A DNA stretch of 39,283 nucleotides from Spirulina sp. CS-785/01 (GCF_028330525.1 NZ_JAQMSD010000183.1:1-39283), one strand, 5' to 3'. Counted from the stretch's first letter, positions 1 to 9,090 are shown. Made by a program: numbers and translations. The notes: generated by a model from the letters alone, not told the origin.

Positions 1-78
1 GAGATGGGGGAGATGGGGGAGATGGGGAAAACAAAAAATATCTTATTCCCGATTCCCGACTCCCGATTCCCGATTCCC
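1..78. repeat. Short tandem repeats upstream of the methyltransferase
   Basis: Three perfect copies of the 9-mer gagatgggg fill 1-27. Four heptamers (gattccc, gactccc, gattccc, gattccc) run in register from 51 to 78, followed by ttccctgttccc. Heptameric tandem repeats between genes are typical of cyanobacteria. Related arrays recur at 2165, 3333, 3519, 9091 and 32066. Confidence 0.85.
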
Positions 79-136
79 TGTTCCGGAGTTCCCTGTTCCC
101 TTTTTCACAAAGAACAAATAACAAACAACCAAAAAA

Positions 137-964
137 ATGAACGACTTAGACTCACTTCTCAACATGGTCAATAGTAAAGACCTCAACGAGAAAAAAAGCT
201 GGTATTCCTCCGTAGCTCAAGCCTATCACTACGCGAGACCCCGCTATCCCCAAGACCTGCTTCAACACGCCCTCACCCTCGCTCAACTTCCCCCCCATGC
301 CCCTATTCTAGAAGTAGGATGCGGCCCCGGTACAGCCACCGCCACTTTAGCTAGTTTTGGCCTTCCCATTTTAGCCCTTGAACCGAGTTTAGAAGCCTGT
401 CAACTCGCCCAAGACAACTGCCACACCTATCCCAACGTAGAAATTATTAACACCACCTTTGAGGAATGGCAACCCCAAAACCGCCAATTTGCCGCCCTTA
501 TCGCCAGCACCTCCTTTCATTGGCTAGCCCCTGAAACCCGGTGTCAGAAAGCCGCCCAACTTCTGCAACCCGACGGTTCACTCATTTTACTTTGGAATAC
601 ACCCCCTCAACCTAGTCCAGAGGTTGCCCAAACCTTACAACCTCTTTACGACACCTATGCCCCGTCTCTCTCCCCTTACATCCCCCCAGAAACCCATGTC
701 AACTTTTTACAACAATTGGGGCAAACCGTCCTCGACTCCGGCCACTTTAAAAATCTTCAGTTCTACCAATGTCAGGGAACAATTACTTATCCTATTGACA
801 AATATCTCATCTTGTTAAGTACCTTATCCCCCTATATTGCTCTAGACCCAGACACCCGTGATATCCTCTTTCAGCAAATGCAAGCCACCTTAAAACAGCA
901 TTGGGGAAACTCCCTTTCTTTATCTAGTCTCATCGCTTTTCACGTTGCCCAAGTGCAGTCTTAA
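137..964 (+). CDS. Class I SAM-dependent methyltransferase
   Basis: The 275-residue protein has a Rossmann-type SAM-binding motif I at about residues 57-66 (ILEVGCGPGT). An acidic end of strand 2 (ALEPS) and a post-motif region (SFHWLAP, then LLQPDGSLILLWNTP) follow, as in the Methyltransf_11/25 families that modify small molecules. The N-terminal part (YHYARPRYP) resembles the UbiE/Tam-like group of soluble methyltransferases. The substrate cannot be told from sequence. The ATG at 137 follows an A-rich leader with no clear Shine-Dalgarno. The gene stands alone, 171 bp before por on the same strand. Confidence 0.85.
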   Translation: MNDLDSLLNMVNSKDLNEKKSWYSSVAQAYHYARPRYPQDLLQHALTLAQLPPHAPILEVGCGPGTATATLASFGLPILALEPSLEACQLAQDNCHTYPNVEIINTTFEEWQPQNRQFAALIASTSFHWLAPETRCQKAAQLLQPDGSLILLWNTPPQPSPEVAQTLQPLYDTYAPSLSPYIPPETHVNFLQQLGQTVLDSGHFKNLQFYQCQGTITYPIDKYLILLSTLSPYIALDPDTRDILFQQMQATLKQHWGNSLSLSSLIAFHVAQVQS

Positions 965-1129
965 TATTAACAATTATTCATACAAAAAATTCGATTTTGT
1001 GGTAGTCCAGAAAAGGACTGGAAACTCTATCATAGGGACGGTTGCGATCGCGTTGCCTTCCTCATATCCTTATACATTTAGGACATAAAAAAACCTTTAA
1101 AACCATTCATGGTAGCAAACGGAGTTTAA

Positions 1130-2095
<966 letters not shown>

Positions 2096-2114
2096 GTTAA
2101 CTGAACACTCAGAC

Positions 2115-2154
2115 AGAAGTCCTCGCCCCAGTGGATAGGGTGAGGACTTCTTTT
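2115..2154 (+). terminator. Rho-independent terminator of por
   Basis: A 14-bp stem (2115-2128 with 2138-2151, one G-U pair) built on agaagtcctc/gaggacttct has a short loop and is followed by TTTT. It sits 20 bp after the por stop codon. Confidence 0.9.
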
Positions 2155-2164
2155 ATGGTGTCAA

Positions 2165-2236
2165 GGGAGTCGGGAGTCGGGAGTCGGGAGATAGGGGAAA
2201 TGGGGGAGAACCAACTGTTCCCTGTTCCCTGTTCCC
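2165..2236. repeat. Heptameric tandem repeats between por and mntC
   Basis: Three copies of gggagtc run from 2165 to 2185, with a partial fourth. After a spacer, three copies of tgttccc run from 2216 to 2236. The second array ends in the same gttccc-ttttt-cac context as the sequence near 90-110. Confidence 0.85.
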
Positions 2237-2287
2237 TTTTTCACCATTTGTAACAAAACATGAAGCCCATGCCTGTCGCCACGCAAA

Positions 2288-2326
2288 AATTATGAGAGAA
2301 TTATGAAAAGTGAGAAAATTATGAAA
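2288..2326 (+). promoter_or_regulatory. Possible operator: three AATTATGA direct repeats before mntC
   Basis: The motif AATTATGA occurs at 2288, 2299 and 2317, just upstream of the mntC start at 2346. In cyanobacteria the mntCAB operon is repressed by the ManS-ManR two-component system. Direct repeats in this position could be a regulator site, but I cannot match them to a known consensus and the region is AT-rich, so chance is possible. Confidence 0.3.
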
Positions 2327-2345
2327 AACGCGAAACCCACTGCTC

Positions 2346-3338
2346 ATGAAACAAATGTTCTGCCCAAGAGGGATAGTTCTCGCCGCTAGTCTGGCACTCA
2401 GCCTTTGGTTGACCGGGTGTGCCACAACCGACGGAAACGCCCCTTCAGCGTCCTCAGACAGCGCGGAAACCACCGAAACCACCGAGACTCCCTCCACCGA
2501 CAGCGAAGGGAAAAAGAAAGTTTTAACCACCTTTACCGTAATTGCCGATATGGCTCAAAACGTGGCCGGGGATAAACTGGTTGTAGAGTCCATTACCCGT
2601 ATTGGTGCAGAAATTCATGGTTACGAACCCACCCCTAGCGATATTGCCAAAGCACAGGATGCTGATCTGATTCTCTATAACGGGATGGGGTTGGAGCGTT
2701 GGTTTAAGCAGTTTTTGGGCAATGTTGAGGATGTTCCCTCAGCGTTGCTTACAGAAGGCATTGAACCCATTCCCATTGCAGCAGGGCCTTACGAAGATAA
2801 ACCCAATCCCCATGCGTGGATGTCTCCTCAGAATGCCCTAATTTATGTGGAAAATATCCGTAAAGCCTTTGTAGAGCTTGATCCGGAGAATGCCGACACC
2901 TACAACGAAAATGCGGCGGCCTATAGCGAACAGCTAAAAGCGATTGATGAGGCATTAGAGACAGATTTAGAGAAAGTCCCCGAAGAACAACGCTATTTAG
3001 TCAGTTGTGAAGGTGCGTTCTCTTATTTAGCACGGGATTATGATATGGAAGAAATTTATATTTGGCCGATTAATGCCGAACGGCAATTTACCCCAAAACA
3101 GGTGCAGGGAGTGATTGAAGCGGTGAAACGCAATGATGTCCCGACTGTTTTTTGTGAAACCACGGTGAATGATGAGGGACAAAAACAAGTAGCTAAAACG
3201 ACGGGTGCGCGGTTTGGGGGCAATCTCTATGTGGATTCTCTCTCGACGGAAGGTGGGCCGGTGCCGACGTTTTTAGAGTTGCTTGAATATGATGCTCGCA
3301 CCATTACTAATGGTCTGTTGGCGGGGAGTAAACAGTAA
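2346..3338 (+). CDS. mntC: Manganese ABC transporter, substrate-binding lipoprotein
   Basis: This is the periplasmic Mn-binding component of the MntABC importer. The N-terminus is a lipoprotein signal with lipobox LTGC, giving lipidated Cys25, followed by a Ser/Thr/Glu-rich linker to about residue 57. The rest matches cyanobacterial MntC closely. Predicted metal ligands are His91, His156, Glu222 and Asp297, and Cys221 and Cys270 correspond to the MntC disulfide. All six sit at a constant +2 offset from the Synechocystis numbering I recall. The 330-residue length is normal. The last codon and the stop lie inside a CAGTAAT repeat array. The ATPase and permease follow. Confidence 0.95.
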   Translation: MKQMFCPRGIVLAASLALSLWLTGCATTDGNAPSASSDSAETTETTETPSTDSEGKKKVLTTFTVIADMAQNVAGDKLVVESITRIGAEIHGYEPTPSDIAKAQDADLILYNGMGLERWFKQFLGNVEDVPSALLTEGIEPIPIAAGPYEDKPNPHAWMSPQNALIYVENIRKAFVELDPENADTYNENAAAYSEQLKAIDEALETDLEKVPEEQRYLVSCEGAFSYLARDYDMEEIYIWPINAERQFTPKQVQGVIEAVKRNDVPTVFCETTVNDEGQKQVAKTTGARFGGNLYVDSLSTEGGPVPTFLELLEYDARTITNGLLAGSKQ

Positions 3339-3367
3339 TCAGTAATCAGTAATCAGTAATCAGTAAT
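3333..3367 (+). repeat. CAGTAAT heptamer array overlapping the mntC stop
   Basis: Five perfect CAGTAAT copies run from 3333 to 3367. The first copy supplies the final Gln codon (CAG) and the TAA stop of mntC, so the array begins inside the gene. Confidence 0.95.
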
Positions 3368-3518
3368 CAGCTTTCTGGCGATTCTCTTGTTGTTATTAAT
3401 CTCCCTGATGTGGGAAAGCTCACAATTTAAACCCTTAATACTCTTAACTCACTCATTAAGCTATCACCGACTTAAAATGGGTTTTTCCAAGTAAGCTAAA
3501 TTTCTCTAATTTCTTGCC

Positions 3519-3539
3519 TATTCCCTATTCCCTATTCCC
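3519..3539 (+). repeat. TATTCCC heptamer x3 upstream of mntA
   Basis: Three perfect copies of tattccc lie in the 250-bp gap between mntC and mntA. The gap contains two different heptamer arrays and no ORF that I can support. Confidence 0.9.
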
Positions 3540-3588
3540 GACAATCACGTCCCACTTTAAATGCACAACAACTTACTTTAAACCAATC

Positions 3589-4371
3589 ATGCAAACGACA
3601 ACTCAAGCTCTTGATATTACCGTTGATAATCTCAGCATTACCTACAGCAATGCTCGTCTTGCTCTTTATAACGCCTATTGTAGGGTGGAGTCCGGCACAA
3701 TTACGGGGTTGGTGGGGCCCAATGGTGGCGGGAAGTCCACGTTATTTAAGGCAATTATGGGCTTTTTACAGCCTAGCCAAGGCCGGATTCGTGTGGGGGA
3801 TTTCCCGGTGTTGAAGGCGCAGAAACGCCAGTTGATGGCTTATGTGCCGCAGTCGGATGAAGTGGACTGGAATTTTCCGGTGAGTGTGTTTGATGTGGTG
3901 ATGATGGGGCGGTATGGGTATATGAATTTTTTGCGGATTCCTAGTGCAAAGGATCGCCGTTTGGTGATGGAAAGTTTAGAGCGGGTGGGGATGAGTGAGT
4001 TTCGTCATCATCAGATTGGGGAGTTGTCGGGAGGACAGAAGAAACGGGCTTTTCTGGCGCGGGCGTTGGCGCAGGAGGGGAAGGTGATTTTGCTGGATGA
4101 GCCGTTTACGGGGGTGGATGTGAAGACGGAGAAGCGTATTATTGATCTGATGATGCAGTTGCGGGATGAGGGCCATACGATTTTGGTTTCGACTCATGAT
4201 TTGGCTTCGATTTCGACGTTTTGCGATCGCACCATTCTCCTTAACCGCACCATCCTTGCGTCTGGCACAACCGAGGAAACCTTTACAGAAGAAAATCTCA
4301 CCATGACGTTTGGCGGTTTACCTGTGATGAGTCTCCAGCAAATGTTTGCGAAGTCAGAGGTGGACGTATGA
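3589..4371 (+). CDS. mntA: Manganese ABC transporter, ATPase subunit
   Basis: This is the cytoplasmic ATPase that powers the Mn importer. Counting from the ATG at 3589 it has 260 residues, with Walker [10 protein letters not shown] (43-51), signature LSGGQ (146-150), Walker B VILLDE (166-171) and switch His203 in STHD. An earlier in-frame start at 3514 would add 25 residues translated from the repeat-bearing spacer, so the later ATG is preferred; it puts the conserved [13 protein letters not shown] strand near the N-terminus as usual. Its stop overlaps the mntB start by four bases (ATGA), so the two are translationally coupled. Confidence 0.95.
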   Translation: MQTTTQALDITVDNLSITYSNARLALYNAYCRVESGTITGLVGPNGGGKSTLFKAIMGFLQPSQGRIRVGDFPVLKAQKRQLMAYVPQSDEVDWNFPVSVFDVVMMGRYGYMNFLRIPSAKDRRLVMESLERVGMSEFRHHQIGELSGGQKKRAFLARALAQEGKVILLDEPFTGVDVKTEKRIIDLMMQLRDEGHTILVSTHDLASISTFCDRTILLNRTILASGTTEETFTEENLTMTFGGLPVMSLQQMFAKSEVDV

Positions 4372-5243
4372 TAGATTTGCTTGCAATCTGGAATTGGTTA
4401 GTTGAACCCTTACAATATGGCTTTCTCCGTCAGGCCATTTGGGTGAGTGCCTTTGTGGGGTTAATTTGTGCCGTCCTCTCCTGTTATATCACTCTCAAAG
4501 GCTGGTCGTTGATGGGGGATGCCATTTCCCATGCAGTTGTGCCGGGGGTGGTGGTGGCCTATGCGTTGGGCATTCCGTTTGCTATTGGGGCGTTTACGTT
4601 TGGCTTTGGGGCTACGGTAGCTATTGGTTATATTAAGTCCCAAACGCGCTTAAAAGAGGATGCGGTGATTGGCATTGTCTTTACAGGGTTTTTCGCGTTT
4701 GGGTTGGTGTTAGTCACGAAAATTCCCAGTAATATTGACCTATTTCATATTTTATTCGGCAATGTGTTGGGCATTTCGACCCAAGATATTATTCAGACGC
4801 TAATTGCCGGGTTTATTACCTTAATGGTGGTGTTGTTGCGACGTAAAGATTTACTGCTATTTTGTTTTGATCCCAACCATGCCAAGGCCATTGGTCTGAA
4901 TACTCAGGTGATGTATTATACGCTGCTTTCGACGATGGCGTTAACGATTGTGGCAGCGTTACAGACGGCGGGGATTATTCTGGTTATTTCTATGTTAGTC
5001 ACGCCGGGGTCTATTGGCTATTTATTGAGCGATCGCTTTGATCGAATGTTAGGCATCGCCATTTTTAGCAGTGTCTTATCCTGTGTCATGGGGACTTATT
5101 TGAGTTATCACTTGGATGTCTCCACCGGAGGGAGTATCGTGGTATTCTTGACGCTGCTCTTTATCCTAACCATGATTTTTGCCCCAAAATACGGGATTTT
5201 AAGGCAGCAATTAAGGCAGAACGAAATCATAGTTGATCGTTAA
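4368..5243 (+). CDS. mntB: Manganese ABC transporter, permease subunit
   Basis: This 291-residue inner-membrane permease of the ABC-3 (ZnuB/TroC/MntB) family has about eight hydrophobic segments. Family hallmarks are [18 protein letters not shown] near residues 44-61 and [14 protein letters not shown] in the C-terminal half. It overlaps mntA by four bases, and its order after mntC and mntA matches the cyanobacterial mntCAB operon. The alternative, a zinc permease, is less likely because the binding protein is clearly MntC-like. Confidence 0.95.
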   Translation: MIDLLAIWNWLVEPLQYGFLRQAIWVSAFVGLICAVLSCYITLKGWSLMGDAISHAVVPGVVVAYALGIPFAIGAFTFGFGATVAIGYIKSQTRLKEDAVIGIVFTGFFAFGLVLVTKIPSNIDLFHILFGNVLGISTQDIIQTLIAGFITLMVVLLRRKDLLLFCFDPNHAKAIGLNTQVMYYTLLSTMALTIVAALQTAGIILVISMLVTPGSIGYLLSDRFDRMLGIAIFSSVLSCVMGTYLSYHLDVSTGGSIVVFLTLLFILTMIFAPKYGILRQQLRQNEIIVDR

Positions 5244-5596
5244 TTATACAATTATACATTCAACGATTAAACATAGAAATCGGCTGGAATCCCTACAGGA
5301 AGACGAAGCAGCCCGTTTCTACACCACAATTAATCTAGGTTGATTCTTCATGCAATCTATCGAAAACTCAGGTTATAGGGAGCAACGACAGTAACACAAC
5401 CCGGCAAATGAGGAGTTGAGTTAAGTAGGCATTATCTAGTATAAAAAAAAATCATATTGTTAGACTGTTTCTATTTTTTAGGCTTATAGCTAAACTAAAA
5501 AAGAACACAGTCACGCTGAAACTTATCTGATCACATTGCCCAATCTCCTTGGGTTTATAAAGCAACGTCGTTCTCATCAACCCAGTTATTTCTCTT
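5244..5596. other. Intergenic region mntB-psiE, no gene seen
   Basis: The 353 bp hold no supported ORF. An imperfect inverted repeat (5275-5285 with 5310-5320: nine Watson-Crick pairs, one G-U and one mismatch) could fold at the RNA level but lacks a T-tract. The stretch 5440-5510 is AT-rich and may hold the promoter of the next gene. Confidence 0.5.
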
Positions 5597-6196
5597 ATGA
5601 AAACTCCTCAAACCCCCCCCCTTCCTTGGTATCGTTGGCTCAATAGCCACCATGTGGTAAGGTTGTTAGAAACAGTTCAGGATATGATTGTAATCGGCCT
5701 GTGTATTGGACTGTTTAGTTTTATGGTTTTGCAACTGCGGGAGATGGTGGTTTCACTGTTACCCCCCCTGCAATTTGAAACTGTTACCTCTGATATTCTT
5801 TTTCTCCTCATCTTAGTAGAACTCTTTCGCTTGCTCATTATCTACTTACAAGAACATCGTGTCTCTATCGGTGTTGCGGTAGAAGTTTCGATTGTATCTG
5901 TACTTCGAGAAATCATTGTACGGGGTGTCTTAGAAACGCCTTGGACACAGGTTTTGGTGGCGTGTATCTTTCTTTTAGTGTTAGGAGCGTTGCTGATCAT
6001 CAGAGTTTGGTTGCCACCTACGTTTGATGGAATTGATCCTGAGCAATTTGTCTCCAAGCGACACCGTTCACGACTCCATCCCAACGAACAAGAAAATCAT
6101 ACTAATCATAATTCAAGGTCAGAGGAGAGCAGTCATCCGAGAAACTTAACAAAACCTGTCTCAGATTTGCTAACAGATCAGGTAAAGGAGAGGTGA
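5597..6196 (+). CDS. PsiE-family membrane protein
   Basis: The 199-residue protein has about four hydrophobic segments in its first 145 residues (around 28-48, 65-84, 93-112 and 116-136). Between them lies a conserved-looking ELFRLLIIYLQEHRVS and VEVSIVSVLREIIVRG pattern, typical of the phosphate-starvation-inducible PsiE family. The C-terminal 50 residues are polar and rich in His, Asn and Ser. The function of the family is unknown. The 3' end runs 95 bp into the antisense tail of a decayed hsdR, so the last residues may come from junction DNA. Confidence 0.75.
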   Translation: MKTPQTPPLPWYRWLNSHHVVRLLETVQDMIVIGLCIGLFSFMVLQLREMVVSLLPPLQFETVTSDILFLLILVELFRLLIIYLQEHRVSIGVAVEVSIVSVLREIIVRGVLETPWTQVLVACIFLLVLGALLIIRVWLPPTFDGIDPEQFVSKRHRSRLHPNEQENHTNHNSRSEESSHPRNLTKPVSDLLTDQVKER

Positions 6197-6614
6197 GTAA
6201 AGGGACGTGATAATGAGCATTGGGAACGGCGAGAGAGTAGGCTTTGGATAGGGCGGTGACAGCATCTTGGAAACGGGTTTTGCGAGAGGGATGGGCGACG
6301 TAATCGGTGGCAGCTTTTAAGATATTGAGTTTTTCGCCAGTGGTGGCGGTAAAGTAATCTTGATAGTCGCAGTCAGCGAGGATTTGTTCCACGATTTCCA
6401 GCTTTGTCAGGAAGACACCGAGGGCTTGTTCTTGATCGACGGTGATTTCTCCTCTTCCCCCGCTTTGGGAGTAGAAGGAAAGGGCTTCTTTCAGTTCGTT
6501 GGCTAACCCCAAATAATCAACAATCAGACCCCCTGTTTTCTCGAAGTAAACCCGATTGATGCGCGCGATCGCCTGCATGAGATTATGACCTTTGAGGGGT
6601 TTGTCAATATACAT
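6102..6614 (-). pseudogene. hsdR: hsdR C-terminal fragment (type I restriction subunit)
   Basis: The frame begins with MYIDKPLKGHN-LMQAIARINR, the region of helicase motif VI in type I restriction R subunits, and continues through VDYLGLANELKEAL and AVTALSKAYSLAVP. An intact HsdR is several times longer. Everything between the N-terminal nuclease domain and motif VI is missing, and the C-terminus departs from the family after about position 6230 into sequence that overlaps the psiE 3' end. The frame is shifted by one base relative to the N-terminal piece upstream (6604-6891). No functional enzyme is expected. Confidence 0.88.
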
Positions 6615-6891
6615 GGTATTGATGGAAGATTTCGTTATTGTTGATGAGGTCAGGACTGGCGATGTTGAGGAGTTGTCGCTGTCCTTGTTGTTGAATGTCG
6701 GCGGGGAGATGGGGGTTTAGTTTCGCAATGGCGTTTTGCAGTCTCTCTTTGAGGATAACCTGACTAAAACTTTTCCGTTCGGGGTGTTGACCGTCGGGTT
6801 GGATGTCGTAACCGTTTTGATAGTCGTAATCGAGAGAGTCTAAGACTTGTAGCGTGTATTCTTCGATTTCGTCTTCGGTGAGAAATGCCAT
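6604..6891 (-). pseudogene. hsdR: hsdR N-terminal fragment
   Basis: The 95 residues match the HSDR_N start of type I restriction R proteins: a short helix (LTEDEIEEYTLQVLDSL), DIQPDGQHPERKSFSQVIL, then AIAKLNPHLP and SPDLINNNEIFHQY. Right after FHQ the sequence jumps to motif VI in another frame, so the central nuclease and helicase body is deleted with a join near 6604-6615. The start lies 11 bp after brnA, consistent with a former operon hsdM-brnT-brnA-hsdR. Confidence 0.88.
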
Positions 6892-6902
6892 TTTTGCTAG
6901 GA

Positions 6903-7145
6903 TTAGTGCTGGTTCATATAGGCGCGTAAGACCTGATTAATCAAGGTTTGATAATGGGGAGTTTGATGTTTTAGCCAGTTGAGGACATCTTGATCTAAGG
7001 GGATGGTAACGGTTTCTTGGGAGACGGGTTCAACTTTCCTCGCATTTTTCCAAAATTGTTCGTCCAGTTCGGGAATGTCGGAAGTGTCGATTTCTGAGTC
7101 GGGGAGATTTTGCAGTTGTTTAAGTCGTTCGGGCGAGATAGTCAT
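6903..7145 (-). CDS. brnA: BrnA-family antitoxin
   Basis: This 80-residue antitoxin has a conserved DIPELDEQFWKNAR segment and a C-terminal ribbon-helix-helix-like part (VTIPLDQDVLNWLKHQTPHYQTLINQVLRAYM). BrnA binds and neutralises BrnT and represses its own promoter. I start at the ATG at 7145 because AAAGGA lies about ten bases upstream; an upstream start at 7223 would translate the toxin gene in another frame. The gene overlaps brnT by 26 bp. It lies between decayed hsdM and hsdR pieces, in the place where hsdS would be expected. Confidence 0.88.
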   Translation of the reverse strand: MTISPERLKQLQNLPDSEIDTSDIPELDEQFWKNARKVEPVSQETVTIPLDQDVLNWLKHQTPHYQTLINQVLRAYMNQH

Positions 7146-7401
7146 AGTATTGTTTCCTTTCTTTTGGGGTTGCTTTTCGGGCTGAGATAATGCGAATGTT
7201 ACCGTTTCGTTCTGTGTGGGCAACAGTAATAATTACAACACCTTGAATTGCTCCAATGCTAATTTCACGGGTTTCTCCGTAGTCGTACCGTTCGTCAATC
7301 GCAGTAAATACAATTCCATTAAAAATCTCGGTGGCTTCTTCAAAGCTAATTTTATGTTTTTTGATGTTCTGTTGGTTTTTGTTTTCATCCCACTCAAACA
7401 T
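7120..7401 (-). CDS. brnT: BrnT-family ribonuclease toxin
   Basis: The 93-residue protein shows the BrnT pattern throughout: FEWDENKNQQNIKKHKISFEEA at the start, then YGETREISIG, VAHTERNGNIRIISARKAT and a C-terminal ERKQYYDYL. BrnT has a RelE-like fold and cleaves RNA until bound by BrnA. The order toxin-antitoxin with overlapping reading frames is usual for this family. No truncation or frameshift is seen, so the pair may still be active although the surrounding restriction genes are dead. Confidence 0.9.
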   Translation of the reverse strand: MFEWDENKNQQNIKKHKISFEEATEIFNGIVFTAIDERYDYGETREISIGAIQGVVIITVAHTERNGNIRIISARKATPKERKQYYDYLARTT

Positions 7402-7435
7402 TCTGATATTTCTATTTTAAGAAGAAAAATTTATT

Positions 7436-7840
7436 TTAGCAGTTTTGTCTGTGGGCTTCGATTTCCTCTGTTGTCAGCCTTTGCTGAGTGTTGGCTTTCC
7501 AAACGACAATAAATTGCTGATCCGTTAAGGTGGCTGACTTACAGAAGCCCTTAATATCCTCATAATCTCCATCTTTGCTCTTCCACTGATGATAAGTTCC
7601 TGCAATTTTGGCGATATCCTGATCAGCAAACGTGCGGTTGCGACGGTTCAGCATATAGCCCATTTCCGAAGCATCAATAAAGAGAACTTCTCCCGCGCGA
7701 TTCCGTTTCTTGTTCCCGTTTTTATGACGGCTCAGAAACCACAAACAGGCGGGAATCCCCGTATTGTAGAACAACTGAGTGGGCAACATGACAATACAAT
7801 CCACCAAGTCATCTTTAACCAGATTCTTCCGAATTTCTCC
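7436..7840 (-). pseudogene. hsdM: hsdM fragment (type I modification subunit)
   Basis: From GEIRKNLVKDDLVDCIVMLP (start of the block at 7840) through QLFYNTGIPACLWFLSR, GEVLFIDASEMGYM and DIKGFCKSATL this matches the C-terminal third of type I HsdM methyltransferases. The frame has an in-frame TAA at 7841-7843 and the catalytic NPPF part of HsdM is missing. A TTG at 7807 could start a 123-residue ORF, but there is no reason to think it is used. The last 25 residues (after KSATL) do not follow the family. The break coincides with the edge of a 15-bp repeat array. Confidence 0.85.
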
Positions 7841-7845
7841 TTAAA

Positions 7846-7930
7846 ACTAGAAACAAAAAAACTAGAAACAAAAAAACTAGAAACAAAAAAACTAGGAGCA
7901 AAAAAACTAGGAGCAAAAAAACTAGGAGCA
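7846..7930. repeat. 15-bp tandem repeat at the hsdM break
   Basis: Three perfect copies of actagaaacaaaaaa (7846, 7861, 7876) are followed by two of actaggagcaaaaaa (7891, 7906) and a 10-bp partial copy ending at 7930. The two versions differ at two positions and occur in separate blocks. All six frames stay open through parts of the array, which creates spurious ORFs. Confidence 0.95.
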
Positions 7931-8011
7931 ATTGTGAACTGCTCCTGTTGCAAAAAATAATTGAATGGAAACAAACTTGATGAAAACGAGTTTTAAAAAC
8001 CCGTCTCAAAA

Positions 8012-8083
8012 AGCGGGTAACGCGATTCGAACGCGCGACATTCACCTTGGCAAGGTGACGCTCTACCACTGAGCTATACCCGC
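8012..8083 (-). tRNA. trnG: tRNA-Gly (GCC)
   Basis: The minus strand reads GCGGGTATAGCTCAG at the 5' end, has anticodon GCC in the loop of a CACCT/AGGTG stem, a TTCGAAT T-loop, and a 3' acceptor strand that pairs with the 5' seven bases. The discriminator base is T. CCA is not encoded: Ts follow the acceptor stem, so it must be added by a nucleotidyltransferase such as the one encoded at 9150. The gene lies just downstream of ribH. Confidence 0.95.
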
Positions 8084-8126
8084 ATATTTACGACTTTTAC
8101 CAGTATTGCATAATTACCTAGACTTG

Positions 8127-8711
8127 TCAAGCCCAATTTTCAGATTGTGTTCCCTGCCCTTGGCTAGAGGGTAAAGCGGCGGAATTTCCCTCATTTCCCT
8201 CTACAAAATAGGAATTGGGAGAACCCACATTTTGCTGCACCTGACGCATTAAACTGGCCATTTCTAGCGCACTCATGCCATAACTCCAGCCCAAATTACT
8301 CTTAATTCCGGCCCGTTCTAAGGCTTGTTGTAGGGTATCTGTGGTTACTACCCCAAACACCACTGGAACTCCTGTCTGAAAACTGGCCGCGGCCACCCCT
8401 TTCGAGACTTCCGAGGCCACATAGTCAAAATGGGGAGTTTGGCCACGAATGACGGCCCCCAAGCAGACTACCGCATCATATTGACGAGACATAGCCACTT
8501 GGCGGGCAACCATGGCAATTTCAAAACTCCCCGGTACCCAAAAATAATCCACCTGTGTCCCGTGGGGGTTGGTATCTACCCCATGACGCTTGAGACAGTC
8601 TTGACACCCTGACAAGAGTTTACCAGTCACAAGGTCGTTAAAGCGTCCAATAACGATCGCAAAACGTTGGGACGCTATATCCTGATTAAATGTGCCTTCA
8701 AAAACTGCCAT
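8127..8711 (-). CDS. ribH: 6,7-dimethyl-8-ribityllumazine synthase
   Basis: The enzyme condenses 5-amino-6-ribitylamino-uracil with dihydroxybutanone phosphate, the penultimate step of riboflavin synthesis. Family motifs seen are [48 protein letters not shown] and [12 protein letters not shown]. With the ATG at 8711 (MAVFEGTF) it has 194 residues; a TTG four codons upstream is less likely. About 35 extra residues at the C-terminus after SLMRQVQ are polar and probably disordered, as in other cyanobacterial RibH. psbZ lies upstream on the same strand, a conserved cyanobacterial neighbour pair. Confidence 0.95.
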   Translation of the reverse strand: MAVFEGTFNQDIASQRFAIVIGRFNDLVTGKLLSGCQDCLKRHGVDTNPHGTQVDYFWVPGSFEIAMVARQVAMSRQYDAVVCLGAVIRGQTPHFDYVASEVSKGVAAASFQTGVPVVFGVVTTDTLQQALERAGIKSNLGWSYGMSALEMASLMRQVQQNVGSPNSYFVEGNEGNSAALPSSQGQGTQSENWA

Positions 8712-8796
8712 GAGTGTTGTCAAGTGAGATTTACAAGCGGGTTACGGCGGATAAGTCTGGGTTATCCTACTTTCTTTAGTTTAGGGGGTTTGGGAC

Positions 8797-8985
8797 TTAT
8801 ACCACAAAGAAGTTCAAGGCCCCTACGGCAATAACCAGTAACACCCACAACCCAGAACTGAGGAAAATCAGTCGTTTGGACTGTTCCCAGTTTTGTGGGG
8901 TAGCATAGGCGACAGGAACACCGATGACCATGACGAGGGATAGTAAGACTAAAGCTGCTAAAGCAATTTGAAACAAAATAGCCAT
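8797..8985 (-). CDS. psbZ: Photosystem II protein PsbZ (Ycf9)
   Basis: This 62-residue membrane protein has two transmembrane helices (about 3-26 and 38-60) around the loop [15 protein letters not shown] that is diagnostic for PsbZ. It is a peripheral subunit of the photosystem II core that helps hold the antenna and supercomplex together. A GGGAGA element lies eight bases before the ATG. The gene is 85 bp upstream of ribH on the same strand, an arrangement also present in Synechocystis. Confidence 0.96.
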   Translation of the reverse strand: MAILFQIALAALVLLSLVMVIGVPVAYATPQNWEQSKRLIFLSSGLWVLLVIAVGALNFFVV

Positions 8986-9090
8986 TTTTCTAAATCTCCC
9001 AATAAGCTCGTTGAGTTTGTTATGTGACTCTCCTAATCTTTATACGCTACCAAAGATTGACTCCTTCTGGAAGTCAGTGAACAGTAATCA

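Noticed and set aside
2237-2345. Mn riboswitch (yybP-ykoY type) before mntC
   Set aside because: No matching stem-loop core is seen; only AT-rich direct repeats are present.
7846-7930. Possible CRISPR array from regularly spaced repeats
   Set aside because: The units are directly adjacent with no spacers, and no cas genes are present. The same holds for 27226-27270.
7589-7960. 123-residue plus-strand ORF with KLETK/KLGAK repeats
   Set aside because: It is the antisense of the hsdM fragment extended through the 15-bp array, and the repeat leaves all frames open.
7986-8004. Terminator after tRNA-Gly
   Set aside because: The inverted repeat acgagtttt/aaaacccgt leaves almost no loop and has one mismatch, so termination is uncertain.
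8712-8796. FMN riboswitch before ribH
   Set aside because: The gap to psbZ is only 85 bp and none of the conserved FMN-element segments is visible.
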